A stretch of DNA of 64,000 bases from Camarhynchus parvulus (Eukaryota; Chordata; Aves; Passeriformes; Thraupidae), in assembly GCF_901933205.1 (NCBI RefSeq), contig NC_044571.1, positions 13,643,235 through 13,707,234 of the forward strand, written 5' to 3'. A model generated the notes under the pieces. The model was not told the DNA's origin, ran no database searches, and saw nothing but the letters and a program-made list of their open reading frames with translations. Positions 1 through 11,941 of this stretch are shown in pieces. The stretch's first letter is position 1; each line of letters starts with the position of its first letter. Both the position numbers and the translations under genes were made by a program.

Positions 1-1518
1 AAATACATCTCCTGAGCTGGGAGAAGGCGGTGGCCGATGCCAGCTGGATAAAGGCTGGAGCGTGAGGGTGAAAGATCACCTGCAACGACGTTAAAAATGG
101 GGATTTCCCACACGGTTTCTATCGATCTGTAACCCCTGAAGGGCGAATAGTGATCATGACAATATTAACTTGTGTAGGAGCCATGGTCGTCTTTTTGCAT
201 ATTTAGGTATGATGCTCTATCACGAGTTTCAGGAACTTCTTCAGAAAATGACTTGAGTGTTTCAGAGGCTGGTCAGCTTAGGGACAAAATACATTTATAT
301 ATATATATATTTTATATATTTTTACATATTATATTTATATACATATTTGTGTGTGTGTATACTTAACATGCACATATAGTTGGTTTTATATATATATATA
401 TTATATTGGATGGCCTCCTATTTTCCAAACCCCTTTTCATTTTCTTCTTCGCTACAAATGGAAAGAAGAAAAAATAATATAAAAGTAGATTCTGACTGGA
501 TTTCTGATATCTCAAGAGGCCGACTGTGTGTAAGGCTCTGAGAAAAGACCCACCAGAACTTTTTTCTTGCATACCCCTTACTTGGTCAGGGTGGGAAGGT
601 GGGGTATGTTCTCTTCCTTTTGATGCTACAGAGATACCTTCACTCCAATGTGTCAAGAGTACTTACACAACAGCCTTCAGCTGAGAAGCAAGGACTGTGT
701 CCAGAAAATTATATATTTCAGTTTCAAGCAAAGATGGGAAAAGGTTTTAAAAGCTTCAGTTAAGGCAACTGAAGCATTACAAGTCCTCTCTTCTAGAAGC
801 GTTCACGTCCGTCTGTGTGGGCATTCAGAAACCCAGGGAAACTGATGGGGTTCGTGCTGTTTCACCACAGATTAACCTCAATATTTTGTCCAAAAACATC
901 AGTGCTGGCCAGTCATTACTCAAAAACCTACCACCCTCGTTTGCAGAATTTTGTGGAGAAGCATTTACTGCTCATGAAAATTTGCAGGCAGTGACTTCAG
1001 CTTCTTGCAAAGGCAGGTGGCACCACAGGGCTCTCTCCTTAGGGCTGATACGCTGTTGCAGAAATGCAAACCAGTATTATTTGGTCTGAATATACTGATT
1101 GTTTTCAGCTATGTGAAGATAATTTATATGGTTCTGAAAATGAAAATTACTTTCCTTCCTTCTCCACCAGGACTCCTTTGCATTGGTAAGAGAAATAAAA
1201 ACCCTCCCAATCATCCAAACTTGCATACCCAGGTGCTAGTACAGCATTATCCCACTGCTGCACCTAGTCTAGGTGGAAGCAGAAGAATGATCCCAGCCAC
1301 CTGTGGCAGCTCCCTGGCGCCAAAAGAGGCTGGACACTGACAGCCAGAGTGCCCATTGCCAGGGAGAGTGAGACCCCTCTCAGCTGTACGTAGTTAACAG
1401 GCCAGCTTAGCTGTGCATCCCTGGAAACACTGACAGCCACAGGAAGAATGCCTCTGATCTGCTGTCCTGCTTTCCACCACAATCGAGTTGATTTTCTTCC
1501 TAGTAACTGGTACAGGGC
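1..1518. other. Left-edge intergenic sequence
   Basis: Apart from the TA microsatellite I see no gene or recognisable repeat. Open frames here are short and overlap on both strands. Confidence 0.6.
296..402. repeat. TA-rich microsatellite cluster
   Basis: Two (TA)n runs (about 296-320 and 388-402) with a short (TG)n run at about 349-358 between them. Confidence 0.9.
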
Positions 1519-2009
1519 TGTGTTTTGGATTCCGGGAATACTAATGCTGATGACACACCGATGTTTTGGTTGTTGCTGGGCAGCGTTTGCACTAAGTCAA
1601 GGGTTTTTCAGCTTCTCACCACCCTGCCAGCAAGGAGGCTGCAGGGCACCAGGAGCTGGGAGGGGGCACAGCCAGGACAGCTGACCCCAGCTCATATTCC
1701 ATACCATAAGATGTTGCGCCCAGTATATAAACTGGGGAGAAACTGGCCAGAGACCCCTGCTCAAAACTGTCTGAGCATCAGTCAGTGGGTGGTGAGCAAC
1801 TGCACTGTGCATCACTTACTGTGTATTTTCTAATTATTGTTGTTCTTCTTTTTCCCTTTTTCTCCTATTAAACTGTTTTTGTCTCAACCCTTATACTTCA
1901 CTTTGGGTTTTTTCCCCAATTCTCTCCCACATCCCACTCAGGGGGTGGGTGGGAGAGTGGGTGAGTGGCTGTGTGCTGTTTAGCTGCCTGCCAGGTTAAA
2001 CCAACAACA
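1519..2009 (+). mobile_element. Solo LTR of an avian ERVL-type endogenous retrovirus
   Basis: The interval matches the familiar bird ERVL LTR: GGATTCCGGGAATACTAATG near the 5' end, GGAGGGGGCACAGCCAGGAC, a TATA box TATATAA (1724-1730), GGGTGGTGAGCAACTGCACT, the polyadenylation signal ATTAAA (1867-1872), and the AATTCTCTCCCACATCCCAC block ending GGTTAAACCAACAACA. No internal retroviral genes lie beside it, so it is a recombined solo LTR. TG...CA ends are approximate and I could not identify a clear target-site duplication. Confidence 0.85.
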
Positions 2010-4823
2010 CCTACACACAGCCTCTCCTTCACAGGAGTGTGGCACTATTTGCTTTACTTCTTTTTAAACACAAGCACAGTCATCAAGAGTGATGTGGGGC
2101 TCAAAGCCAGAAGTTACTCAATTTTTAAACCACAATACGTAAACATTCATAAAATAACAATATCTCTAAATTCTTCAGTTTGAATAAAAATAGAATGCCA
2201 GCGCATTTCACATATACCTAGCCTGCACATGCTTTGGATTTTTGAATTGGCTGGATTTTATTGCTTTTGATTACAATTAAACAATACCCTTTGTCAGCTG
2301 TCATGTGACAGTGGCATGTTGGTCATTCAGGTGATGCCGTGCTTTGATCACAGTGACACAGTTAATTTCCCAAACGGAAGTTGTTACCATAGCTCCACTG
2401 TGGGACAGCGCAGATCAAACAAAAGACTTTTTCATGGGTGCTCCTTCAATCCTGACATTCATCTCTGGCTGTAACAAGAATGCATCTGTTTCCCACAGCA
2501 CATATGCATTTAAATATGCATAACAAGCATATTTAAATGCTGCAGGGAGAAAAAAATAAAAGGTGGGGGGAGGAAGGGATGGGCTTTGCTTTGGGAAGGA
2601 AAAATAACCCAGCAAGATTTGGGACTTCCTCTGCTAAAGGCTTTATCACAGCAGATGGCTTTGACTGATCTTTACCCTCCCTTTGACCAACCATACAAGA
2701 ACAACTTGGGATGACCTTTGCTCAGTTGTCTTTTAAGAACAAGGAGTGGGAATTCTAGTGGTCCAGAGCCAACAAGATTCCCTCGAGGCAAGTGTGATAG
2801 CTACAGAGGAAAGTGCAAGACAAGCATAGTAACGAAGATGGTAGGCAGCAAAAAACACAGTACAGAAGAAGAACCTCGGGAAACTCCAAGATTTCAACAA
2901 AAGGTGACAAAGATGTATTTTTTATTTTGCTTTCTCAGAGCTGTAATTTAAATATGTAAGTTATTAATAGTAAATACTGTAAACTCATTGCAAGCATTCC
3001 AAGATAATATAAACAATAGTTTACATTAGCATAGGAAAGTACAAATGTAGTATCAAAACTAAGTTAAAAGGACAAAATAATTACTGTGTTGAACATTATT
3101 TTTTTCTTCCTTTTAATGACTAGAGTGTGCTGATCTGCTGCAAAAACAGTAGGACAAAAAGTTAAAACTCTAACTTTTAGATACAGACATTGCACATTAA
3201 TTTTATAGTAGATAATGCTTTTGATGATGGAAAAAAATCTGTTAAAACTAAGAGTAGTGGTATAAAAACAATGCCAGTAAATCATTAATGACAGGAAAAT
3301 AGCAAATTGACCTAGACTATGTCTGCATCAAAATGCTTAAATGTTATTATATTAGTTAGGTCTGTTAAGTACAGACCATCTTTGTGGAGAATTGTGTGTG
3401 TGTGCATGCTACTCAAGATATGAGTGTATATGTCCTATGTGTGTGTTTCCTACATACATGGAGTATTTAATTATCTTACTTTTAATCTTTACATTGGTCT
3501 GAATTAAATCACATTATCACTAAATTAAATTAAAGTTTTTCCTTCTAATTTCATCCAGATCTGACCACTTCTGCAGCTGCTTACTAAACTGTGCTATGCA
3601 TGTGACATTTCAACGAGAATTAACTGTTTGGGGGACTAAACTCCTAAAGAAGTTATTAAAACTAGTTTTATAAATTAAAACCAAAAGAAATCTCGAATTA
3701 TTACTTTACATCTTTGCTTTCAAAACTCTTCACATATAGTTAATTGACAGAAGTATGAAAGAATCGTGTTTATCAATAATGATAATGCAGACATTTATGT
3801 TAAAAGGGTAAAATCCTTGCTTATCAGGCCTCTAAATGTCTTTTGTTCACTGCACTGCTCTTTTTGGTTTCCTACATGAGTTACTTGCAAACAACAGGAT
3901 GAAGAGAATAAAGTTATTAGGATGTTAAGGCTCTGAAATAAAAATGTGAAATAGAGCACTCATTAATCTCCATTACAACAGAAAAAGTCTATGGAATGAA
4001 CATTCAGAGACTTTTTTCATTTTTAAACAAACACAATTCAATTCTGATTGCAGTTAAATTACAGTAAATCCTAGTAACTGGACCAGAATTGGTGAAATTA
4101 TGCTAACTGGAACAGAGAACAGAATCTCATCACCTGCTTGCTTAATACAATATTCCTATTCAAGCCTAGAAGAAAAGTACAAAATATTATAATGTATATT
4201 AAATTGGGAAGACAAGTGAGAGCAAACTCACAGAAAATGAGCCCTCACATAATTATAATGTCTAAGAATTAAGTCTGATACCAATGGTATTCAAGAGCAC
4301 ACAGTTATTGCCACAGCAAGAAGGTTTCTGTTTTAACTACTTTCAGCACTCTCTCTTTACAATTGCACAGAAATGAACAATTAATGTAGAAGCAGAACAT
4401 TATTGCAGAGAGGCTGTTACATTTCAAGACCTGGCTGAAGATCAAATGTGCTTCCACGGGTGAATACTCTCAGCATTCACTATTTCAGATCCCTTAGGCA
4501 GAAGGAAGGACAGCATCATGAGATGCTGCAGAGTCTTATTGTAACCCTGACAGCTCTGGTGCTGGGGAAGGCTGTGCTCACACTGGGGGAAGCAGCAAGG
4601 GCCAGGAATGCTCCCTGCAGCAGGGGAGCCTGGCAGGAAGCTTGGGCTTTTTCCCCAGTCTGAGGACTGTGAGCAGGGCAGCCTGGAGATGGGAGTCAGG
4701 ATCAGCTGGGACAAGTCCATGGTGATGAGACTGGTCTCAAAACAAATCAGAAACACGACTCAGGGTCAGGTCCAGTGATGGTAGCCTGGGTCAGATGCAG
4801 CCCAGTGATCACCAGGCGAGTTG
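2010..4823. other. AT-rich intergenic sequence
   Basis: Low-complexity A/T-rich DNA with no supported gene. 2500-2540 holds ATTTAAATATGCATAACAAG flanked by near-mirror ATTTAAATGC, a local palindromic AT element; nothing else stands out. Confidence 0.6.
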
Positions 4824-4985
4824 TAGAATGATCTGGGTTTGTAGGAACCTTAAACGTGATCTAGTTCCCACCCTTGTGTCACAGGCAGGGACACCTTCCA
4901 CTGGAGCAGATTGCTCAAAGCCCAACTCAGTCTGGCCTTGAACACTTCCACTGGGGACTCACCAAACAACTCCATTAAACAAGGC
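4824..4985 (-). mobile_element. CR1 LINE 3' end, minus strand
   Basis: The reverse complement reads GTGTTCAAGGCCAGACTGAG, then GGGCTTTGAGCAATCTGCTC, GGTGTCCCTGCCTGTG, and ends AAACCCAGATCATTCTA. This is the CR1 3' end of the family with a GAACTAGATGATC-type tail. The 5' boundary near 4985 is approximate. Confidence 0.8.
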
Positions 4986-6769
4986 AGGTTCCGGGTCAGG
5001 CTGGGGAGGCAGGGGCATGGCTGTGCCTGAGCTGGGTGGAGACCAGCACTCCTACAGCTCAGCTCCAGCAAGGACCAAGAGCACCGGCCAGAACTCAGAG
5101 CCCATGAGCAGAGGGCAGGGGACCCAAGTGAGGCTTGGTCAGGACTGTCAGTACTCTCACAGCCTTGACAGCAACTCCCATTCCCCACAAACAAGGTGTG
5201 TCCTCACACCTGAGAGCTCAGAACAGGAAGAGGGATTTAGTTTGTGCAGGTTGTCAGTGGATAACTTTATGGACACTCAGCCAGGGCAGGGACAATGCCT
5301 GGAACGGGGCCACAGCAGATAGACCTAGAGGGTGGCAGCAACCCTGTAGACCAGCCCCAAGGGGCTGCCAGGTGGGTTCTGAGAGGAGGTTCACTCAGGA
5401 ACCGGGGACAGGGAGCCAGTACAATGAGGACACCAAAGCCAGTCAGGCTGATGGCACAGGAGGAATTGCAGAAGATCCCGCACAGCCATGGGCCAGGCCC
5501 CACTGTGCTCAACTCAGGACTTAGGAAGGCCTGATCCAGCTGTCAGGGTGTAGCAAGGGGCAGCTGCTCCATGAGGACAAGGAGACAATGACATGATAGG
5601 GCTGGTGGGCATGGGGGACTTGACACCCAGGGCTGTGTCCCACAGACCCAGGCAGGGTGAACTTCAGGCCCAGCCAGGAGTCCCCAGATCATCATAAAAG
5701 ATTCTGAACCTGCCTCATCACTGCAGGCAAGGTAGAAACAAAAGTTAGGTCAGGCCCAGTGGTGGTGTCTCCTTGTGTGTCGCTGTTCCAGTGCATCTGA
5801 TCTTGCTTTCCAAAATTAACAAGTCACAGATTTTTAATTCAAGTCCAGCTTTTGATTCTTCCTGTGGACACTAGCAGGAAAGTAACTGTGACCCTGGGAG
5901 AAAAGGTCTTTCCAGTTAGGTTTGGTACTTGGTCTACCTTAGTTCCGGCAAAATGGAAGAAGCTGTTACAGGAAGAGGCATTCAGATAATAACTAGTAAA
6001 AGCTGTACTAGCTCCCAGATGGCCATTTTACAGTGCAGAAAGTCATGTTTGGCTTTAAGTAAAGTGTGTGTCTTTACCCAGATAATGATACTCTCCAGTT
6101 ATTAAGTTTTTGGTACCCAAAATATTAATGTGAACCCCTAACAATCACTCAAATGCCGTTTACAGTATGATTTATCATGTTTCACTTGGCAGGTTTGCAT
6201 TTGGAAGAGTATGGGCAAAAAGCTATGAAGGCCCTTGCATGAAATATTGACAAATGGAAAGATAAAGATTGACAGGAACAGTGGAGAGGAAAAAAAAGTG
6301 TTGGAGACTTGGCTATCCTGGAAAAGATAGCATGACAGAATACTGATGATCAGTCCAAGAAGTTTGAAATTGAGCTGGGGGTAAAGGAAGGCACCAGAGA
6401 GATTGAAAATGGATAGAAGCGAGTGCAATACAAATATGTTCAAGAAAGGTAGTCTTAGCTTGGTGTGGATTTAAGGAGATTGGAGTGCTTATCTGGAAAG
6501 CCAGGAGAAGAGAAAAAGGGATAGAAGGGATAACGACGCCGTTTAAATGTAAATAGTAAAGAGATTTTTCTTAAATTATATTTTATCTGTAACAATAAGA
6601 AGGAGGGCAGAGAATATTAATAATTCAGACAAAGTTTATACTGAAATGTATAAAGTAGGGAGATCTGTAGCATTCAGCATTGTATTTCTTGTATTTCTAG
6701 CAGTAAAGTTGCAGCTGTAGTCCTGCACTTGCACCACTCTGTAAGAAATCTACAGAGAACCCAAAACAG
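4986..6769. other. Intergenic: GC-richer block then purine-rich sequence
   Basis: 4986-5730 is clearly richer in G+C than its surroundings, has overlapping open frames on both strands and abuts the CR1 end, so it may be an unclassified repeat. From about 6230 to 6540 the plus strand is purine-rich. No gene is supported. Confidence 0.45.
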
Positions 6770-7130
6770 AGCAGGGAGGATAATGGAAAGATTATAACAT
6801 GTGACCTATGAGAAATTACTGCAGCTGGGACAGTTTAGTCTAGAAAAGTCAAGAGACATGGTACAAAAGTACCAGCCTGCCTGCTGAATATCAGCTCTCT
6901 ACTCCAAATCCTCAAACTGTTGTTTCAAAATCTTAACCACAGTAGTCATACAAAAGCCAAGGAGAGTAAATGTGCTCTCTGTGTCCAGTAGCAAAAGCAA
7001 GCAATGGCAGTAGTTTGCAGCAATGGAGGTTCAGATTAGACATTCAGAAAAACTTTCTGGTAAGAGTGAACAGTGGTAAGAGTGGATTAAATAGATAATT
7101 TGGGTTCTAGGAAGGGAAGGACCAACAGAG
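6770..7130 (+). mobile_element. Old, diverged CR1 fragment
   Basis: GACAGTTTAGTCTAGAAAAG and GAGGTTCAGATTAGACATTC with AAAAACTTTCTGGTAAGAGTGAACAG are diverged forms of the CR1 segments found intact in the other copies. The interval has several indels and the 3' tip is not recognisable. Boundaries are rough. Confidence 0.55.
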
Positions 7131-8774
7131 GTTAGCTAATGCAATTGCTTTCTAACCTCTGAGTATCCATCAGTAAAGTGTCACTGTTGAGAATCCCTCA
7201 ACCTCCCCTAACAACATTTATTCAATAAGTAAGACCTTGATTATTGAAATTAGCAAGGACAATCTAATAACAGGACATTTCCCACACTAAGTGACCATCT
7301 CTCTGACTCAGGAAGAATGAAATGAAGACAGACACCCTCTTGGTCAAAACCCAAACATGATTTCTCCCCATATTGTTCAGAAGTGCTTATAAAAGTAGTT
7401 CATGAAAGAGCAAAAACACAAAGAACCTCTCCCAAAGTGGGTAACTCCACTTACTCAAAACAGTGCTACAAAGCACAGATGAATGGCATCACCAAAGGCC
7501 ACTATTTTCAAGAATTTGTGTATTTCAGATGATTTACTGATATGTAAACCATATCAGAATTAAACTGATATTTTTAGTTAAACTCATATAAGACTGATTA
7601 ATTTGATTCTATACAAGTATCCTGAGAACATAGATTTTATTAAACATCACATCTTCACTAAAGAATTGAGTAAAAAAACAGGTATAAAATCACACTGTAC
7701 CAAATACTATGTTTTTACTTTTCATAATTTATGGACTGTCATTGCATATATAGAAAAATTTTGTGGATTTAATCTGCATACATTTTATAAGACTATTTAA
7801 TAAATAGTAAATATTTTTTTTTATTCTGACAAAAAGATTTAAGAGTTGTGCATTCCACTGGAATGATGAACTGCTCTTAAAAATTAATTAAAGCTACAGT
7901 ATCAGCCAACATTATATGGAAGCAGCCATGAGATGCTTAATGTTGGAGGCAATGAAATTCTATATGGTGTAGTTTAATTCATACCTTTCATTCTCTACCT
8001 TTTGTCCCCACCCACACAGGAGGGAAAAAAATATCAACCATTGTGGTGTTTTAATCTCAGTCTAAAAATATGTGATTTAACGAATTGATCATCTCAGCAA
8101 TAAGGTATCTTTTTTTGCTATTTTTGACTATTAATTCTAGCATGTCTAGAATTAGCATGACATTGATGGATACATAGATACATAAATGCAGGGATTCATG
8201 CATACGCATATACATACATAGAAACACAATATTTTAATAAATCTGCTCCAGACATAAACCATTCCTTTGTCTTACAGTCTTGCAGTTGACCTTATGAAGT
8301 CTTTCAGTTAAAACCTCCAGTATCCAAAATATGTCCATTGAAGCAAAATTTATTAAAGCTCATCAGTTAAATATTCAGTAATTTATTCTGTTTTCTCTTA
8401 GATGCTTGTTTTTGAAGTCAATCACTATTTAACCACACAGGTTTTTTTTGGTTTCCTGATGACTTTTGAACAGAAATTATGTGAGGGTCTGCTTGTCTTC
8501 ATTTTGACTCAGTTATAAGTCAGAAGACTTTTGCAGCCTCTCTCAGGCAAAGACCATTTTAAATGCAACTTCTGCTGTGCTAACTGGTGCTTGAGATCCA
8601 TGAAGCTCAGAGAGGGATCATACTTTCAGTTTGAGAAATGAGAGGATTTAAATGTAATATCTAAACAGATTTTTTAAAATCTTTTATAATTAATTGTTGC
8701 AGTTTGAGAACTGAAGTTCTGTATTAGAAATCCCCAAACCACTATGTATCAGGTGGAACCCTCCTAACAACTGA
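7131..8774. other. AT-rich intergenic sequence
   Basis: No gene. An imperfect ATAC/ATGG tetranucleotide tract lies around 8165-8225 (GGATACATAGATACATAAAT). Confidence 0.6.
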
Positions 8775-9047
8775 AGTTTTTCCCCGTTTGGTTCTTATTC
8801 AATTCAGACCTTGAAATTAGTGGTAGGAGGATTAGGATCATGGTTTCCTGGCTTGTTTGCCTGTAATTTGTACACCCTGGGACAAGATTTTTATGCATCA
8901 GATGTCTATTCAACCCAAGCAGCTGTTGCAAAGGGCTCAGTCATTAAAGCCTATGGTGATATGTCCCTGTACCTGGTGAAGAAGTGGCAGGGGGCTGCCC
9001 AGGAGACCATGATCAGCCTGGCACAGGATATTGATTACAGAAAATAA
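8775..9047 (+). pseudogene. Unrecognised protein-like open frame, possible coding relic
   Basis: An open frame from just after the TGA at 8772 to TAA at 9045-9047, about 90 codons with no ATG near its start. Its second half reads like real protein (YSTQAAVAKGSVIKAYGDMS, then LYLVKKWQGAAQETM) and is richer in G+C than the surrounding AT-rich DNA. TTCAG precedes ACCTTGAAA at 8808, a possible acceptor. I do not recognise the family. It could be an exon of an unknown transcript, a retrocopy remnant, a transposon fragment or chance. Confidence 0.25.
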
Positions 9048-10639
9048 ATTAGATGCATGAACCTCCCCACCCATGCCTCTTGCTCCACTGTTCTTTTAAA
9101 AGCTGGCTGACTTGTAAGGATTCACAGAAAACCATCTGTTGAGCTTTTCCAATCAAACCTAATTTGTATTTATTTATTTTAGAGAGTAAAGAAGACACAT
9201 TCCAGCCTTTTGAAAGCTCATTTAGCCCCAACAGCCAGAAGATGCAGTTTAGGATATGTTATTCAAGATATCCAATATGTTGACTAAAATTTTTAGACAA
9301 ATTCCATTTGGACAGATATGACAGACCCTACATCCTTCTCTCTGCCACTATTTCAACTTCCTCTCTCTCTTGTAATGAGGTACACAATATTTCTTTTCAT
9401 GCTCTTCAAACAGAAGGACAGAATACATAAAGCATTTACCAGAGATAGAAATTAAATAAGCAGCATGAAAAGTATTCCACTTCCACTTTGAAATTCTGGC
9501 CCAGCTTAGATAGGTAATAACACTACTGCAAGAGAGACATCACATGTATATGGAAAAAACTATCATTCTGTAATGTTACATGTATATGGAAAAACCTGTC
9601 TGTAGAGAAATCAAAATGCATCTGGAGTCAATAGCACACTCTCAGCATGAAAGCAAAGATGAAATTTGTCCTTTCATACTCAAAAGAAATAGAAGGCAAG
9701 GGAATTTACATTTCCAGTATATTGGCAATCATCCAACTTGAAGAAAGTCTGCTTTCCTTTCATCTCTATTCCCATTCCTGCCTGATCAGGGAGGGCTGGG
9801 CACTCACCTGGATATGTCCATACCTGGTGCTACACCTTCAGGACACCAGCACCAATCCCTGAAGAGCTGGCATATGTGGTTGGGTTTATAAAATAGCTGC
9901 CTGCTACCTCTGGCTGATCCAGCCTAGCACTGCTCATCTGTGCTGTCCAAATATTCTTCTAACAGCATAACACTCCTGCAAATATTTCTCCTAGGAAAAT
10001 GAGCTACAAATTTCAGGCCGAGTGCCGCATTAATCATGGTTTAATCATTTCCCTTGAGTATGCTTTCCATAATGTGTGAGTAGTTCTTGCAGAATCACTG
10101 ATAAAGGAACTTAGTTAATAGGGGAAAGATTCAGCTGTGAGATTCGCTTAGTTTGGCTACCTGTTTTTCTTGCTTAGCCACCTCTTTTGACATGTATTTT
10201 CCTCTTTTCTTGACAGCTGTCTCATTCTTTCTTTTGACATTCTCTTTTCTTTCTAATTTCTTTCTCATCTCCTCTTATTTACTTATCTACCCATTTCCCT
10301 TTCACCTAGTTCATACATTTTTGCATTACACTTGGTTTTCTTTAAAGATGTGCAGAAGATAAATACATTTGAAATTCAGGTCTCAAGGGGAAAGACCCTG
10401 AGGCACAATTCTCTTGCAATTCCTCACAGTCTGGATGGCATTAGATGCTCATGTCCTCTGATGAAGTCTGATTTTTAAAAACAATACTGACAGTGCCCAC
10501 TGAAGCTAAGTATTACTGAAATCTACTTTTGATTCTATCAAGGTTATCAATAGCCAATGGAGCCTCTCTGTTCGAAAAATTTTTGTCTTTATATTATCTT
10601 GGTCATAGTCTCATGCTATTTAAGAGTAAGAAGGATGGT
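9048..10639. other. Intergenic sequence with a polypyrimidine tract
   Basis: No gene recognised. From about 10190 to 10320 the plus strand is strongly pyrimidine-rich (TTTCTTTCTAATTTCTTTC), which also explains the hydrophobic open frame there. Confidence 0.55.
9542..9594. repeat. Short direct repeat, period 36
   Basis: ACATGTATATGGAAAAA at 9542 recurs as ACATGTATATGGAAAAA at 9578, 36 bp later. No function suggested. Confidence 0.8.
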
Positions 10640-10919
10640 AATTTAACTTCAGCAGTGTAGAAGCTACAGTTGTGTGTGTTGAAGCAGCTGTACAGCAGAA
10701 CCAAAGATGTAGTGGTGGCTCCTGGGCAGGTGTCAGCCAGGTTCCATGTGAAGGGCCTGGGAACTCTGAATTTTCCTATTATTAGAAGCATTTTCCTGCG
10801 TTTAGAGAGAGCTGCTACCATTACAGCCATGTTCTTTATCCATCTCTCGGCAGAACAGAACGACGCTTTTGCCAAAACTGTTATAATAGCTTTCACTAAA
10901 AGGCGATTAATTTTTTCAG
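10640..10919. other. Possible conserved non-coding element 5' of the CpG island
   Basis: A stretch just upstream of the CpG island with ordinary base composition. Open frames cross it on both strands (within 10670-11314 plus and 10603-11247 minus), continuing into the CpG island. It contains TAAT-type homeodomain cores (CGATTAATTTT near 10903) and no repeat signature. Position suggests an upstream promoter or enhancer element; conservation cannot be judged here. Confidence 0.2.
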
Positions 10920-11204
10920 CACCGAGAATCTGGTACTCCCAGCCCCGTGCTTCTCCCCGGGAGCGGAGCGGGCAGGCGGGAGCTGTCCGGTCAGCACCGG
11001 CCCGCCTTCGCTGCTTCTGGACCGGCCGAACCTCACGGCGGGCGGCTCTGAGGGGCGACCGAGGCCTCCCTGCCCGGCTGAGCAGCCGCGCCCGGCCTCG
11101 GGGCGGACACAGCGATGCCGGCTCGGGGTGCGGCGCTGCCCGCCCAGGGCTCCGGCACCGAGCCCGCCGGCCGTGCTCGGAACGCGGTTCGGGCTGGAGC
11201 CAGC

Positions 11205-11748
11205 AGTGCCCTGGGGCCAAGAGGGCCAAGGGGATCCTGGGGTCCATCAGGGACAGCAGTGCCAGCAGGGCAGGGAGGGGGATCCTGCCCCTCCACCCAG
11301 CCCCAGTGAGATGAGTGTGTCTGGAGGGCTGTGTCCAGCTCTGGGCTCCTCAGGACGAGATCCTCTAGTGGGTCAGTGGATGGGGACAAATATAATTAAG
11401 GGAACGGAGCACCTAACAAGGAAAAGATGAGGAAATTGGGCCTGTTCAGCGTCTACAGAGTCGACTTAAGAGGGAACCTCATAAATGTGTTTAAATATCT
11501 AAAGGGGGGACGCCAAGAGGACGGAGCCTTTTGGAGGCGGCTCTCGGGCTTGCCAAGCTTAGGACAAGAGGCAGCAAGCAGAAACTGATGCACAGGAAAT
11601 TCTACCTGAACATGAGGAAGAACTTCACTGTGCAGGTGACCGCTCAGTGGAACAGCTTGCCCAGAGAAGTTGTGCAGTCTCCCTCACTGGAGATGTTCAA
11701 GAACCTTCTGCTGCCATGTGCTGTGGGATGACCCTGCCCGAGCCGGGA
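11205..11748 (+). mobile_element. CR1 LINE 3' fragment inside the PCYT1B CpG island
   Basis: From GGGGCCAAGAGGGCC the sequence follows the end of the CR1 reverse-transcriptase ORF. The frame at 11531-11731 contains HRKFYLNMRKNF, then WNSLPREVVQSPSLEMFKNL, the usual CR1 ORF2 C-terminus. It stops near GGGATGACCCTGC without the terminal ATTCTATR-type microsatellite, so the 3' tip is missing. It is a dead, 5'-truncated copy. CpGs in it (GGACGCC, GAGGACGGAG, GGAGGCGGCTCTCGGG) are well kept. Confidence 0.85.
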
Positions 11749-11887
11749 GTCCGGAGCCGCTGCCCCCGGTCCCTGCCAGCCGAGCCCATTCCGGCCCCTT
11801 GAGACCCGCGGGGGCGGGGCCCGCCCGCGGAGCCGCCGTGGGCAGCGCGCGGTGGCGCGGCGGGGCAGCAGCCAACCAGGAGCCCGC

Positions 11888-11895
11888 ATGCAAAT
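11888..11895 (+). promoter_or_regulatory. Octamer motif ATGCAAAT in the PCYT1B promoter
   Basis: A perfect POU/OCT octamer, ATGCAAAT, lies 128 bp before the chosen start codon between GC boxes. An AT-rich octamer inside such a GC-rich block is less likely by chance than in flanking DNA, but binding is inferred only. Confidence 0.4.
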
Positions 11896-11941
11896 ACGCC
11901 GGCCCCGCCCCCGCGCGCGCAAAGCGGGGCGGGGCCCGCCG

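Noticed and set aside
5017..5534. Plus-strand frames of 79-129 codons
   Set aside because: Several frames are open at once, the composition is Gln/Gly/Ser-rich, and no domain or splice signals are seen.
6138..6443. Hydrophobic 101-codon minus-strand frame
   Set aside because: It is the translation of a purine-rich tract read from the opposite strand; the apparent membrane protein is a composition effect.
10153..10362. Hydrophobic 69-codon frame resembling membrane segments
   Set aside because: It is the polypyrimidine tract translated; Phe, Leu and Ser codons dominate for that reason.
10603..11314. Two 214-codon open frames on opposite strands
   Set aside because: They extend into CpG-rich promoter DNA where stops are rare, overlap each other, and the products are Arg/Ala/Pro-rich with no domain. 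Treated as non-coding.
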